From Stigmatella ashevillena (GTDB taxonomy: Bacteria; Myxococcota; Myxococcia; Myxococcales; Myxococcaceae): a DNA stretch of 64,000 nucleotides. Of this stretch, positions 1-7,702 are shown piece after piece. Location: contig NZ_JAQNDM010000002.1 of assembly GCF_028368975.1 (NCBI RefSeq), forward strand, positions 4,892,425-4,956,424, written 5' to 3'. Below the pieces are notes generated by a model that saw only the letters and a list, made by a program, of their open reading frames with translations, made no database searches and was not told the DNA's origin. The translations under genes were made by a program, and so were the position numbers. The first letter of the stretch is position 1. Each line of letters begins with the position of its first letter.

Positions 1-200
1 GCGGCGACTGCGGCTCCGATCAAGAGAAAGGTGTTGGCCACCCAGCGAGCACTCTCCGCCTGCTGCTGCAATGTTTCGAGCCGGGCGTCGCACTGCTCCA
101 ACATGGCGTTAATGTCCGTTTCGCGGACACCCTGGCCACTGGCCCATGAGGGCAACACCAGCAGCAAGAGGGAAAGAAACAGGTAGAGGTGCTTCTCCAT
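1..200 (-). CDS. Secreted/membrane coiled-coil protein, N-terminal fragment
   Basis: Only the first 66 codons are inside the window; the gene runs off the left edge. The start ATG (200-198) follows a GAGGG Shine-Dalgarno seven bases upstream. Residues 1-22 form a classic signal peptide (Lys, then a Leu-rich core ending in SWASGQ). A short helical, Gln/Glu-rich stretch follows (about residues 28-52, likely coiled coil), then the start of a second hydrophobic segment (VANTFLLIGAAVAA). I do not recognise a family. It lies on the same strand as the exopolysaccharide operon and 130 bp beyond its last gene, so it could be read through from it, but there is no functional link in the sequence. Confidence 0.7.
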   Translation of the reverse strand, partial: MEKHLYLFLSLLLLVLPSWASGQGVRETDINAMLEQCDARLETLQQQAESARWVANTFLLIGAAVA

Positions 201-330
201 ATAGGTCCCTCGAAAGAGCCTACGAGGCTATCCCGGCTGGAATGCTTAGTGACACCGGCCAGAGCACAGAGGCCTCGATGCGTAGGAATCTATTGCAGCC
301 CCTGGTTCGTGACAGCGCCCTCCTCAAGAC

Positions 331-3039
331 CTAGGGGGGAGAAGCACGAGGGGACTGTCCCCTCGAGGGCGCCAGCGTCAAATCCAGCACCGTGATGGAG
401 TAGGGCGGCAGCAACGCCTCCAACGAGTCTGTCTTCGGGGCCATCTCCTGCTGCTCGGCGAAACCGTTGGGGTCGCCCGTGTACGTCAGCACCCGCGCAT
501 CCCTCAGCGCCCCGCAGCCCTTGAGTTCCACCCGCGCCGCGCGCGCCGTCTCTGGCTCCAGGTTGAGGGCAATGGCCACCACGCGCTGTCCATCCACGCT
601 GCGCGAGGCGAACAGCGAGGTGCCCTCTCCCGCCCGTGTCGGCACGTACAGGTCCTGGAAACGGCCGCCCTTGCCATCGAAGTCCCGGTACGCCCGGAAG
701 GCCCACCACGTGGGGCTGCGCTCGGGCGGATAGGTGAAGTGGTACGCCGCCGTGAGGTTGCCCTCCGCGAAGCGGCCCAGCGCCTCGGCCTGCGCCAGCC
801 CGCCGCTCATGTGCCGCGTGGCGCCGAAGTTGTACTCGCCCAACGCCAGGCCCAGGCCCGGGTAGTTGTCCGCCACCATCTTCTTGAGCCGGGGGATGAG
901 CCGCACCGGCTCGCCGATCCACGACTCGTCCTTGTAGTTGTCGTCCCAGAGCGCGCGCGTGGAGCGGATGCGCCGCGCCGAGGTGTCCTCGTCCGTCTCC
1001 CCTGCCTCCTCCAAGCCGATGCCCGTACCCTGCGGATAGAAGTGCACGTCCAGCACGTCCAAGAGCCGCACGCCCGTCTTCTTCTGGTGCTCTCTCAGCT
1101 TGCGCAGGTACCAGGGCAAGAGCGGCACGTTGCCGTGTGCCTTCCGGTCCGCGTCCGCCGGGCGTCCCTTGTCCACGTCCGCTGCCGAGCGGAAGTACGC
1201 CGTCCACCCCCACTCCGCCGGCCCCGCGATGACGGCCTCCGGATCCGCCTGCCGCACCGCCGTGCCGTAGGCGACGGTGCGCTCCAGCAACTCGTCATAC
1301 GTGGTGGGCGCCGGGTGCACGTCCCGGTGCGTCGAGTTCCACAGCATCGGCTCGTTGTCGAGGAAGTACATCTGCACGCTGCGCCCTCGGCCCAAGTCCT
1401 TCTGCCGCATCGCCCTCACCCACTCGGCGATGAACTCTGGCGGGGCCGCCACGCTCGTCTGCTCCGGCGGCAGCGGCGGCAAGAGCGCACCCGAAGGCGA
1501 CTTGCCGTTGCCCGCCTCCGGCATCTCCGGCGCCACCTTCTCCTGCGACTTGAACTTCGAGGTGGGGAAGCTCACCGATGACGTGTCCTTGGCCACCCAG
1601 CCGATGATGGGCAGCGTGAGGGCTGACTGGACGCCGTGGGCGCGGTTGCTCAGCAGGAACTCCTCGTAGGTGAACTTCGGCTCATCCCCCGGCGACGTGT
1701 TGCGGAAGTACCAGTCGTTGGCCGTGTTCCACGCGTTGATCCGCCAGTTGTAGCGCGTGGTGGGGTTGCCGCCCCAGCGGCGCACCGTGGCCCCCATCTC
1801 CCACAGGTGCGCGTCCTTGCTCTCGCGCAGGGCGTTGAAGGCGATGCCGTAGATGAGCGGGCTGATGGCGTGGGTGGGCTCCGTGCAGAGCACCGACAGG
1901 CTCGCGGCCTTCGGAGGCCCCACCGCCACGCGCCCGCCCCCCATCGAGAGCTCGCCCACCATCGCCGCCTCCATGCCCGTCAGGCCGATCCGGTCCAGCT
2001 CCACCCAGTCCGTGCCCACCTTCTTGTACGCCCGCATGACGATGCGGCTGAACGGCTTCATCTCTGGGTTCAGCTCCGCCAGCGGCACGAGCACCTGCAC
2101 CCAGTCCTCCTGCCGGTTCACCTGGTGCTGCGCCCCCACGCGCACGCGCGGGAAAACGTTGGCGTCCTCCGTGTCCAGCCGCACCTCCAGGAAGTCGCCG
2201 TAGCCAGACGGCGCGCGGTAGCGCAGCGCCAGCCCTCCGAAGGTGCCCTGGAGGTTCTCCTTGTGTTGCAGCGACCACCCGCCCAGCTCCGCCATCATCA
2301 CCTGCGCGGGCCCCTTGCCCACGGTGCGCTCGGTCCACCCGCTGGCCTCCCAGCCCGGCTTCAGCCCGCCGTCATACGCCACCTCCACCAGCGCCAGCGA
2401 CGTGGACCGGCCCGCGCTGGCCACCTGCGCTCCCGGCCGCGTCAGCCCGATGTGATCCAACTCCACCCACTCGCGGCCCACGCGCTTGCTCGCCCTCAGG
2501 ACGATGCGCTCGAAAGAGCGCTGCTCCGGGTTCAGCTCTCCCATCGGGACGAGCAGCTGCACCCACTCGCCCTCCTGGGCCACCGCGTGGCGCGCCGCCA
2601 CCTTCACCCGGGGGAAGGTGGTGCTGTCCTGAGAGTCCAGCCGCACCTCCAGGAATTCGCCGTAGCCCGCCGGTGCCCGGTAGCGCAGCGCCAGCCCGCC
2701 GAAAGTGCCCTTCAGGCCTCCCGGGTGCTCCATCGCCCACGAGCCCAGCTCCGCCATCATCACCCGCGCCGGCCCTGGGCCCTTCACCTCGCGCTCGGAC
2801 CAGCCCACGTCCTTCCAGCCGGACTTGAAGCCCCCGTCGTAGATGGGCTGGATGAGCTCCACCGACAGGTTCGGCGGGGCCGAGGCCGGGCGAGCCGCGG
2901 GGGAGGGCGAGGGATTCCCACGCGCTTCCTCCTGGCAGCCCACCAGGGCCATGACACACGAGAGCCCCAGGGCCACCCACCGCCCCGCGCGCACCCTCCT
3001 GCTCCCGGTGGGGCGGTGCCCTCCGGTTCCGTGGCTCAT
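331..3039 (-). CDS. GH44-family glycoside hydrolase lipoprotein with duplicated beta-sandwich modules
   Basis: 902 aa. A basic N-terminus and hydrophobic stretch end in ALVGC, a lipobox, so the protein should be a lipoprotein. Two homologous modules of about 150 residues follow (each from YDGG..GW to DWVELD.IGLT), resembling carbohydrate-binding jelly rolls. The C-terminal half is a glycoside hydrolase 44 catalytic domain: the acid/base Glu is E563 in LDNEPMLW and the nucleophile E735 in LGEYNFG, 172 residues apart, as in Cel44A-type enzymes. Known GH44 members cleave beta-1,4 glucans or xyloglucan internally. The ATG overlaps the upstream glycosyltransferase stop (ATGA), which fixes the start and makes it the last gene of the exopolysaccharide operon. 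Inferred role: trimming or releasing the polymer outside the cytoplasm. M. xanthus eps loci also contain a glycosyl hydrolase (EpsB); I cannot confirm orthology. Confidence 0.9.
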   Translation of the reverse strand: MSHGTGGHRPTGSRRVRAGRWVALGLSCVMALVGCQEEARGNPSPSPAARPASAPPNLSVELIQPIYDGGFKSGWKDVGWSEREVKGPGPARVMMAELGSWAMEHPGGLKGTFGGLALRYRAPAGYGEFLEVRLDSQDSTTFPRVKVAARHAVAQEGEWVQLLVPMGELNPEQRSFERIVLRASKRVGREWVELDHIGLTRPGAQVASAGRSTSLALVEVAYDGGLKPGWEASGWTERTVGKGPAQVMMAELGGWSLQHKENLQGTFGGLALRYRAPSGYGDFLEVRLDTEDANVFPRVRVGAQHQVNRQEDWVQVLVPLAELNPEMKPFSRIVMRAYKKVGTDWVELDRIGLTGMEAAMVGELSMGGGRVAVGPPKAASLSVLCTEPTHAISPLIYGIAFNALRESKDAHLWEMGATVRRWGGNPTTRYNWRINAWNTANDWYFRNTSPGDEPKFTYEEFLLSNRAHGVQSALTLPIIGWVAKDTSSVSFPTSKFKSQEKVAPEMPEAGNGKSPSGALLPPLPPEQTSVAAPPEFIAEWVRAMRQKDLGRGRSVQMYFLDNEPMLWNSTHRDVHPAPTTYDELLERTVAYGTAVRQADPEAVIAGPAEWGWTAYFRSAADVDKGRPADADRKAHGNVPLLPWYLRKLREHQKKTGVRLLDVLDVHFYPQGTGIGLEEAGETDEDTSARRIRSTRALWDDNYKDESWIGEPVRLIPRLKKMVADNYPGLGLALGEYNFGATRHMSGGLAQAEALGRFAEGNLTAAYHFTYPPERSPTWWAFRAYRDFDGKGGRFQDLYVPTRAGEGTSLFASRSVDGQRVVAIALNLEPETARAARVELKGCGALRDARVLTYTGDPNGFAEQQEMAPKTDSLEALLPPYSITVLDLTLAPSRGQSPRASPP
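347..365. repeat. Perfect 19-bp palindrome at the 3' end of the GH44 gene
   Basis: CGAGGGGACTGTCCCCTCG is a perfect inverted repeat with 9-bp arms and one central base. It lies 14 bp inside the stop codon of the glycoside hydrolase gene. The tiny loop makes it a poor intrinsic terminator; it looks more like a dyad or a REP-like element. No second copy was noticed in this window. Confidence 0.5.
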
Positions 3040-4142
3040 GGCGCTCCGCTCACGTCCTTCCGCGCGGCGCGGGACGGGGGCTTCGCTTCGCCCTCGGCCG
3101 ACGCCCGCCGGTAACGCGCGATGCGCCGCGCCACTTCCCGCCACGAGCCCGCTTCCGCCCGGGCCCCTCGCAGGTACTCCATGGTGTAGGCCACCGACGT
3201 GCTCTTGAAAGCCACCGTCTCCAGGCCCAGCCGGTCCGCCAACCGCGCGGCGCCCATCAGGGCTTCCGTCACCGGCCGCGTCGGCCCCGGCAGCACCACC
3301 GCCGTGGCCAGCAGCGGCCGCGCCAGCGCGTTCATCTCGAAAAGCATCCGCCACGGATCCACCTGCGGCACGTCCGCGTGCCGGTCCGACAGCCGCGAGT
3401 CCATGATGCCGTAACGGTGCGCGCGCGCGAGCCACTTCTCGAAGCTGGTGTGATCCGAGCCGTGGAGCACGTACGCCGCGCCGCAGAACCCCACCCGGCA
3501 CCCCGCCTTCTCCAGACGGATGCCCAGCTCGATGTCCTCCGACTGCTTCAGCGCCGGATCAAAGCCTCCCACCGCCAGGTAGTCCTCGCGGCGGAACGAG
3601 ACATTGCCCGTGTAGAGGTTGAAGCCCCGCGCCCCGCCCTCGTTCAGCCGCTCGGCCAGCCGGTCGTGAAGGTACGCGTACCAGCGCTCGAACAGCGGCA
3701 TGTCCTGGATGGCGGGATCCGGATCAATGCGCCCCAGGATGACGTGGCGCGAGCCGGCCGGGTGCTGCTCCAGGTGCTGCTGGAGAAAGTCCTCCGGCAC
3801 CTGCATGTCGTCGTCGGTGATGAGGACGATGTCCCCGCGCGCCCGGGTGACGCCCCGGTGCCGCGCCGCCGCGGCACCGGCGTTCTGCTGCACCTCCACT
3901 TGGAGCGGGTACGGCAGCGTCTTCGCCAGCGCCTCGAGCGGCTCGCGGACCGGCTCCTTCGAGCCGTCGTCCACCACCACCACTTCGTATTCGGAAGGGG
4001 GCAGCGTCTGCCGCCCGAGTTGCTCCAGCAGCCGTGTCAGCAGGGCCAGCCGGTTGTACGTGGCCATCACCACGCTGAGGCGAGGCCGCGGAGCATGGGC
4101 CCGCGGCGGAGCCTCTCGGCTCGCCGGGGGCGAGTCGCTCAC
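3036..4142 (-). CDS. Family 2 glycosyltransferase (exopolysaccharide operon)
   Basis: 368 aa. A GT-A fold glycosyltransferase: it opens with LSVVMATYNRLALL, followed by VVVVDDGS (nucleotide binding) and the metal-binding ITDDDMQVPEDFL, then FNLYTGNVSFRREDYLAVGGFD and an EDIELGIRL acceptor/base motif. No membrane segment is obvious, so it is probably a cytoplasmic enzyme adding one sugar to the lipid-linked repeat unit. The start is the GTG at 4142: it overlaps the upstream stop in GTGA, and the conserved fold begins about 20 residues later. Its own TGA overlaps the GH44 ATG. Donor and acceptor sugars cannot be read from the sequence. Confidence 0.9.
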   Translation of the reverse strand: MSDSPPASREAPPRAHAPRPRLSVVMATYNRLALLTRLLEQLGRQTLPPSEYEVVVVDDGSKEPVREPLEALAKTLPYPLQVEVQQNAGAAAARHRGVTRARGDIVLITDDDMQVPEDFLQQHLEQHPAGSRHVILGRIDPDPAIQDMPLFERWYAYLHDRLAERLNEGGARGFNLYTGNVSFRREDYLAVGGFDPALKQSEDIELGIRLEKAGCRVGFCGAAYVLHGSDHTSFEKWLARAHRYGIMDSRLSDRHADVPQVDPWRMLFEMNALARPLLATAVVLPGPTRPVTEALMGAARLADRLGLETVAFKSTSVAYTMEYLRGARAEAGSWREVARRIARYRRASAEGEAKPPSRAARKDVSGAP

Positions 4143-4903
4143 TTCTTTCTCCCCTTCGGCTGCAGCGTGACGCTGCCCAGGAAGCGGCCCTTGCCAATCA
4201 TGTCCAGCGTGTGGCGCGCCGCGGAGAACTGCGTGGAGCCCAGCGGCACGCACAACAGCGCGCGCTCAGCCGCCAACGCCACCTCGATGCCCACCGGGTT
4301 GGAGAGGACCGAGTCGATGCAGACCACAATCATTCCGCCCTGCTCGACGTGGGCACGCATCTCCCAGGCGACCCGGGCCGCGGCGCCGGGCGGCAGCCCT
4401 TCCGCGCTGATGAAGCGAATGGGCTTCTCGCGATACTGGCTGCCCACTTCCACGATGGCGCGCGCCGCGTCGATGCCCGAGGCCCCTGGCTGCGCGGGCA
4501 CCACCACCAGCGAGGACCACTTCTCGCGCTGGGTGAGCATCGCCCACAGGTGCAGCAACTCGTGGGGGATGGGTTCCGGCTGAGGCGGTGGGGCCGGAAC
4601 GACTTCATTGTAGAGCGGATAGTGGGGCTCTTCCGGTGCCAGCGGGACAGGCGTCGGTCCGCGCACCACCGACCAGGGCCGGGGTCGGCCTTGCCCCTGT
4701 CCCTGCTTCGAGGCATTGGACTCCCCCCCACGGGGAGTGCCTGGACCACCGGATGTGTCATTCGGCTCGAACATGGACCCACCCAGTCTACTCATTTCGG
4801 GGCGTCTGCCCAATGGCGACACCGTCGCGGGCGGCGAAAGAGTTGACGAGGCGAAATCACGCCGCTGTTCAGCTCGCCGAGAGTTGCCACCCTTGCGACT
4901 CAT
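4139..4903 (-). CDS. Degenerate BY-kinase (CpsD/Wzc C-terminal)-like protein
   Basis: 254 aa. The first 100 residues are Gly/Pro/Ser-rich and probably disordered. From about residue 125 the pattern matches the P-loop domain of bacterial tyrosine kinases (CpsD/CapB/Wzc): a beta strand SLVVVPAQPGASGIDAARA where Walker A should be, a Walker-B-like MIVVCIDSVLSN, and the terminal LLCVPLGSTQ....GRFLGSVTL that in CpsD reads as LLVVRAGKT...G..LGVVLN. The Walker A lysine and GKT/GKS are absent and there is no Tyr-rich tail, so ATP binding is doubtful. ATG overlaps the polymerase stop (ATGA). The co-polymerase of this operon lacks a kinase domain, so this may be its soluble, catalytically dead partner. 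Family placement rests on pattern only. Confidence 0.7.
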   Translation of the reverse strand: MSRKGGNSRRAEQRRDFASSTLSPPATVSPLGRRPEMSRLGGSMFEPNDTSGGPGTPRGGESNASKQGQGQGRPRPWSVVRGPTPVPLAPEEPHYPLYNEVVPAPPPQPEPIPHELLHLWAMLTQREKWSSLVVVPAQPGASGIDAARAIVEVGSQYREKPIRFISAEGLPPGAAARVAWEMRAHVEQGGMIVVCIDSVLSNPVGIEVALAAERALLCVPLGSTQFSAARHTLDMIGKGRFLGSVTLQPKGRKK

Positions 4904-6444
4904 GTGTGTCCCACTCCTTCCTTCTCCTCCACCATCCCCCCAGACACCGCCGTCGGCGAGGGGGTCGCTGCTACCCAGGCCCCCGCCTGCGTCGCCAGCT
5001 TGCCCGCACACGTCACCGCCAGGGCGATGAGCAGGGTGCAGTACCAACTGCTCAGCCCCATGTCGCCGAAGCACTGGTTGGTGTAGGCAATCACCACAGA
5101 GACACACACCAAGGCCCCGGCCCGCCACATGGGCGGGTGGGCGAGGTGGTAGGCGCGCACGGCGAAGAACACCGTCAGCGCGACGAACATCCACATGCCA
5201 CTGAAGCCCACCACGCCGCCGAAGGCCAGCAGGCCCAGCACCGAGTTGTGCGGGTGGTACAGGTAGTCCTCGAAGAGGTGGGAGATGTCCGCGAGCTTCA
5301 TCACCTCGTCAAAGCCATGCCCGTAGCCCGTGCCGAGCAGTGGGTTGCGTTGCCAGGTGCTGATGACGTTGAAGTTCTCCACGTCGCGGTAGTCCATGAC
5401 GCCGGTGTCGTTGTGCTCGCCCACCAGCATCGACTTGAACGTGTTCACAGGCGAGAAAAAGCCCGTCGGATTCGCCCAGCCTATCGCGACATAGAGGATG
5501 AACACCGGGGCCATCACGATGGCCACACGCGCCGCGTAGCGCTTCACCTGGGACCAGGGGCTGATCAGGAAGATGGCGACGACGCACTGGTTGAAGCTGG
5601 CGTACGCCAGGCGCCGGTCGTTGTAGTTCATCCCCATCAGGATGACGCCGGAGACGAGCACCATGCGCCAGAAGTTCCTCCGGGTCGGCTCCTCGGACCA
5701 GGAAGTCAAGGCGATGGACAGCCCTGTCACGTAGATCATCGTGTCCGAGTGCGTGGTGGCGTACTCGGTGTACAGCCCCTGGGGCCGGGCGATGAAGACG
5801 ATGAAGAAGGCGCCCAGGAACGCCTTGACGAAGGCGGCCGTCACGATGATGCGGCCCAGGAGCCGGAAGTCCTCCGGTCCCCGGATGGCCACCGAGAAGA
5901 GCATCACGATGATGGGCAGCAGCAGCATCTTCTGGAGCTGCCACTTCGCCGGGCGCGGATCGCCTCCCCGGGCGAGGCCCCAGAGGTACATCCAGACGAT
6001 GGTGCCAATCACCACCAGCAGGGCCATCACCAGGGGCTTGGGCAGGGGCGTCACCGGCCCATCCGTCTTCAGCCCCACCGCGCGCCGGTAGATGTAGAGC
6101 GCGCTCAGCCCGAACACCGACAGGTCGATCAGCGTGAAGCCCAGGCCGGGCACGCCGGTGACGACGTTGAGGTTGATGAAGAGCAGCCGACCGAAGAAGG
6201 AGAGCGGTGAGCTCCACTGCCCCGAGTAGGGGTTCTCCACCGCACAGTCCACCACCAGCAGGACGGTGAGCAGGATGAGCACAGGGTAGCGCACCGGCAC
6301 CTTGGCCAACACCCACACCATGCTGGCGGCCACCATGGGCAGCAGCGCCACGGCCGGAAAGAGCACGAGCAGGCCGAGCGTGGCCAGCACCAAGCCCGTG
6401 AGCATCGCGAAGAAGACCGGTGGACGGGAGAGGAAGTGTTCCAT
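4900..6444 (-). CDS. Wzy-type polysaccharide polymerase (O-antigen ligase superfamily)
   Basis: 514 aa with about 11-12 hydrophobic segments. A large periplasmic loop (about residues 290-390) contains the typical HNSVLGLLAFGGVVGF and GTGYGHGFDEV signatures of the O-antigen ligase/polymerase family. It should join lipid-linked repeat units on the periplasmic face of the inner membrane. The ATG at 6444 is preceded by an in-frame GTG (6447) that could serve instead; no convincing ribosome site separates them. It lies 37 bp after the upstream glycosyltransferase and its stop overlaps the next gene's ATG. Polymerase is preferred over ligase because the locus is a complete Wzx/Wzy export set without lipid A genes. 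Confidence 0.88.
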   Translation of the reverse strand: MEHFLSRPPVFFAMLTGLVLATLGLLVLFPAVALLPMVAASMVWVLAKVPVRYPVLILLTVLLVVDCAVENPYSGQWSSPLSFFGRLLFINLNVVTGVPGLGFTLIDLSVFGLSALYIYRRAVGLKTDGPVTPLPKPLVMALLVVIGTIVWMYLWGLARGGDPRPAKWQLQKMLLLPIIVMLFSVAIRGPEDFRLLGRIIVTAAFVKAFLGAFFIVFIARPQGLYTEYATTHSDTMIYVTGLSIALTSWSEEPTRRNFWRMVLVSGVILMGMNYNDRRLAYASFNQCVVAIFLISPWSQVKRYAARVAIVMAPVFILYVAIGWANPTGFFSPVNTFKSMLVGEHNDTGVMDYRDVENFNVISTWQRNPLLGTGYGHGFDEVMKLADISHLFEDYLYHPHNSVLGLLAFGGVVGFSGMWMFVALTVFFAVRAYHLAHPPMWRAGALVCVSVVIAYTNQCFGDMGLSSWYCTLLIALAVTCAGKLATQAGAWVAATPSPTAVSGGMVEEKEGVGHT

Positions 6445-6481
6445 CACCGCAGGGGGGGGCCGGACCCAGGAGCGGCGCCCC

Positions 6482-7675
6482 TCAGGGCTTGCGCGCTTCG
6501 CGGGTCGTCCTCACCCACTCTCCCTTCTTCTCCTGGGGCCGGCTCAGCACCAGCCACAGCTTCCACGCCACATAGAAGGGCGCCCGCCCCAGGTCCACCA
6601 GCCCACGCAGGCCCATGCCGGACACCCACCAGCCCCGCAGCACGTACAGGCCCAGGCTGGCCACGCAGAACGCCGCCAGGAGCGAGGAGAATGCCAGGTG
6701 CCCCTGCCACACCGAGAGGGCCCCCGCGGCCACCGTCACCGCCGTGGCGCCCAGCACCACGTAGCTCAGGGGCGGCACCAGCAAGTCCATCGCCAGGTCG
6801 AGCAGCACGCCATCGCGCTTGCGCAGCGCCTCGCCCAGCAGCGGCACGCCGAACTGCTTCGTCATCGCCCACCGGCCACCCTCCCACCGGCGGCGCTGCG
6901 AGCGCGAGGCCTTCTCCGAGGACACCATCTCCCCGAGCACCTCCGCCTCCCACACGTAGTGCACCCGGTGGCCGGCGCGCCCCAGGCGGATGCCGTACTC
7001 CAGGTCCTCCACGATGGAGAACGCCTCGTGCGGCACCTCGCGGATGACGCGGTGGCTGAAGCACATGCCGTTGCCCCGCAGGCCGCAGGAGACGCCCAGC
7101 CGCTCGCGCCCCATGGAGCGCACCTTGTGGAACAAGGAGAGGGCAATCGTCATCAGCCGCGTGCGCCACGAGGCATGCGGGTTGAGCACGCCGTAGTGCG
7201 CCTGGAGCGCCTGGGCGCCTGCCTCCAAGCGCAGGGCGAACGCATGCAACAGGTGCGGGGACACATGCGTGTCCGCGTCCACCACCACCACGGCATCGGC
7301 GAAGCCATCCTTCAGGCTCTGCGCGAAGGCCAGCTCCAGCGCGTACCCCTTGCCGCGCCGCTCGGTGTCATGGCGCACCAGCACCGTGGCGCCCGCCTCG
7401 CGCGCCCGCTCCGCCGTGGCATCCGAGCAATTGTCCGCCACCACGAGGATGCGCCGCTGCGCCACCGGGTAGTCCAGCGCGGACAGGTTCGCCACCGTGC
7501 TGGCGATGCCCACCTCTTCGTTGTGCGCCGGGACGATGATGTCGAACTTGCGCGTGGAGGCCCCACGGGCCGGGGCCGCCTTGCCCGCCGACAGCAGCGT
7601 GAGCAGCAGCAGGTAGCCACACGCCACGCCCACCGGCAGCGAGAGCACCAGCAACAACGCGTCCATCCACGTCAT
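6482..7675 (-). CDS. epsU: Membrane-anchored family 2 glycosyltransferase (EpsU-like)
   Basis: 397 aa. One N-terminal membrane helix (residues 5-27), then a GT2 domain with FDIIVPAHNEE, LVVADNCSD, VVVVDADTHV (metal-binding DxD), LEYGIRLGRAG and the QRRRWEGGRW motif (Q/RxxRW) of processive cellulose/hyaluronan-synthase-like enzymes. Two or more C-terminal helices follow (about 290-350). It probably elongates the lipid-linked glycan at the cytoplasmic membrane face. The ATG is 27 bp past the co-polymerase stop. The gene order OPX, barrel, small protein, receiver, co-polymerase, GT matches M. xanthus eps as I recall it, hence the symbol; that assignment is from memory, not alignment. Confidence 0.88.
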   Translation of the reverse strand: MTWMDALLLVLSLPVGVACGYLLLLTLLSAGKAAPARGASTRKFDIIVPAHNEEVGIASTVANLSALDYPVAQRRILVVADNCSDATAERAREAGATVLVRHDTERRGKGYALELAFAQSLKDGFADAVVVVDADTHVSPHLLHAFALRLEAGAQALQAHYGVLNPHASWRTRLMTIALSLFHKVRSMGRERLGVSCGLRGNGMCFSHRVIREVPHEAFSIVEDLEYGIRLGRAGHRVHYVWEAEVLGEMVSSEKASRSQRRRWEGGRWAMTKQFGVPLLGEALRKRDGVLLDLAMDLLVPPLSYVVLGATAVTVAAGALSVWQGHLAFSSLLAAFCVASLGLYVLRGWWVSGMGLRGLVDLGRAPFYVAWKLWLVLSRPQEKKGEWVRTTREARKP

Positions 7676-7702
7676 GGCGTCACCCCGGAGCCCATCCTCG
7701 CC

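Noticed and set aside
739-4583. Long plus-strand open frames opposite the exopolysaccharide genes
   Set aside because: They are His/Arg/Pro-rich complements of strongly GC3-biased genes, with no ribosome sites or domains; the minus-strand frames carry clear enzyme motifs.
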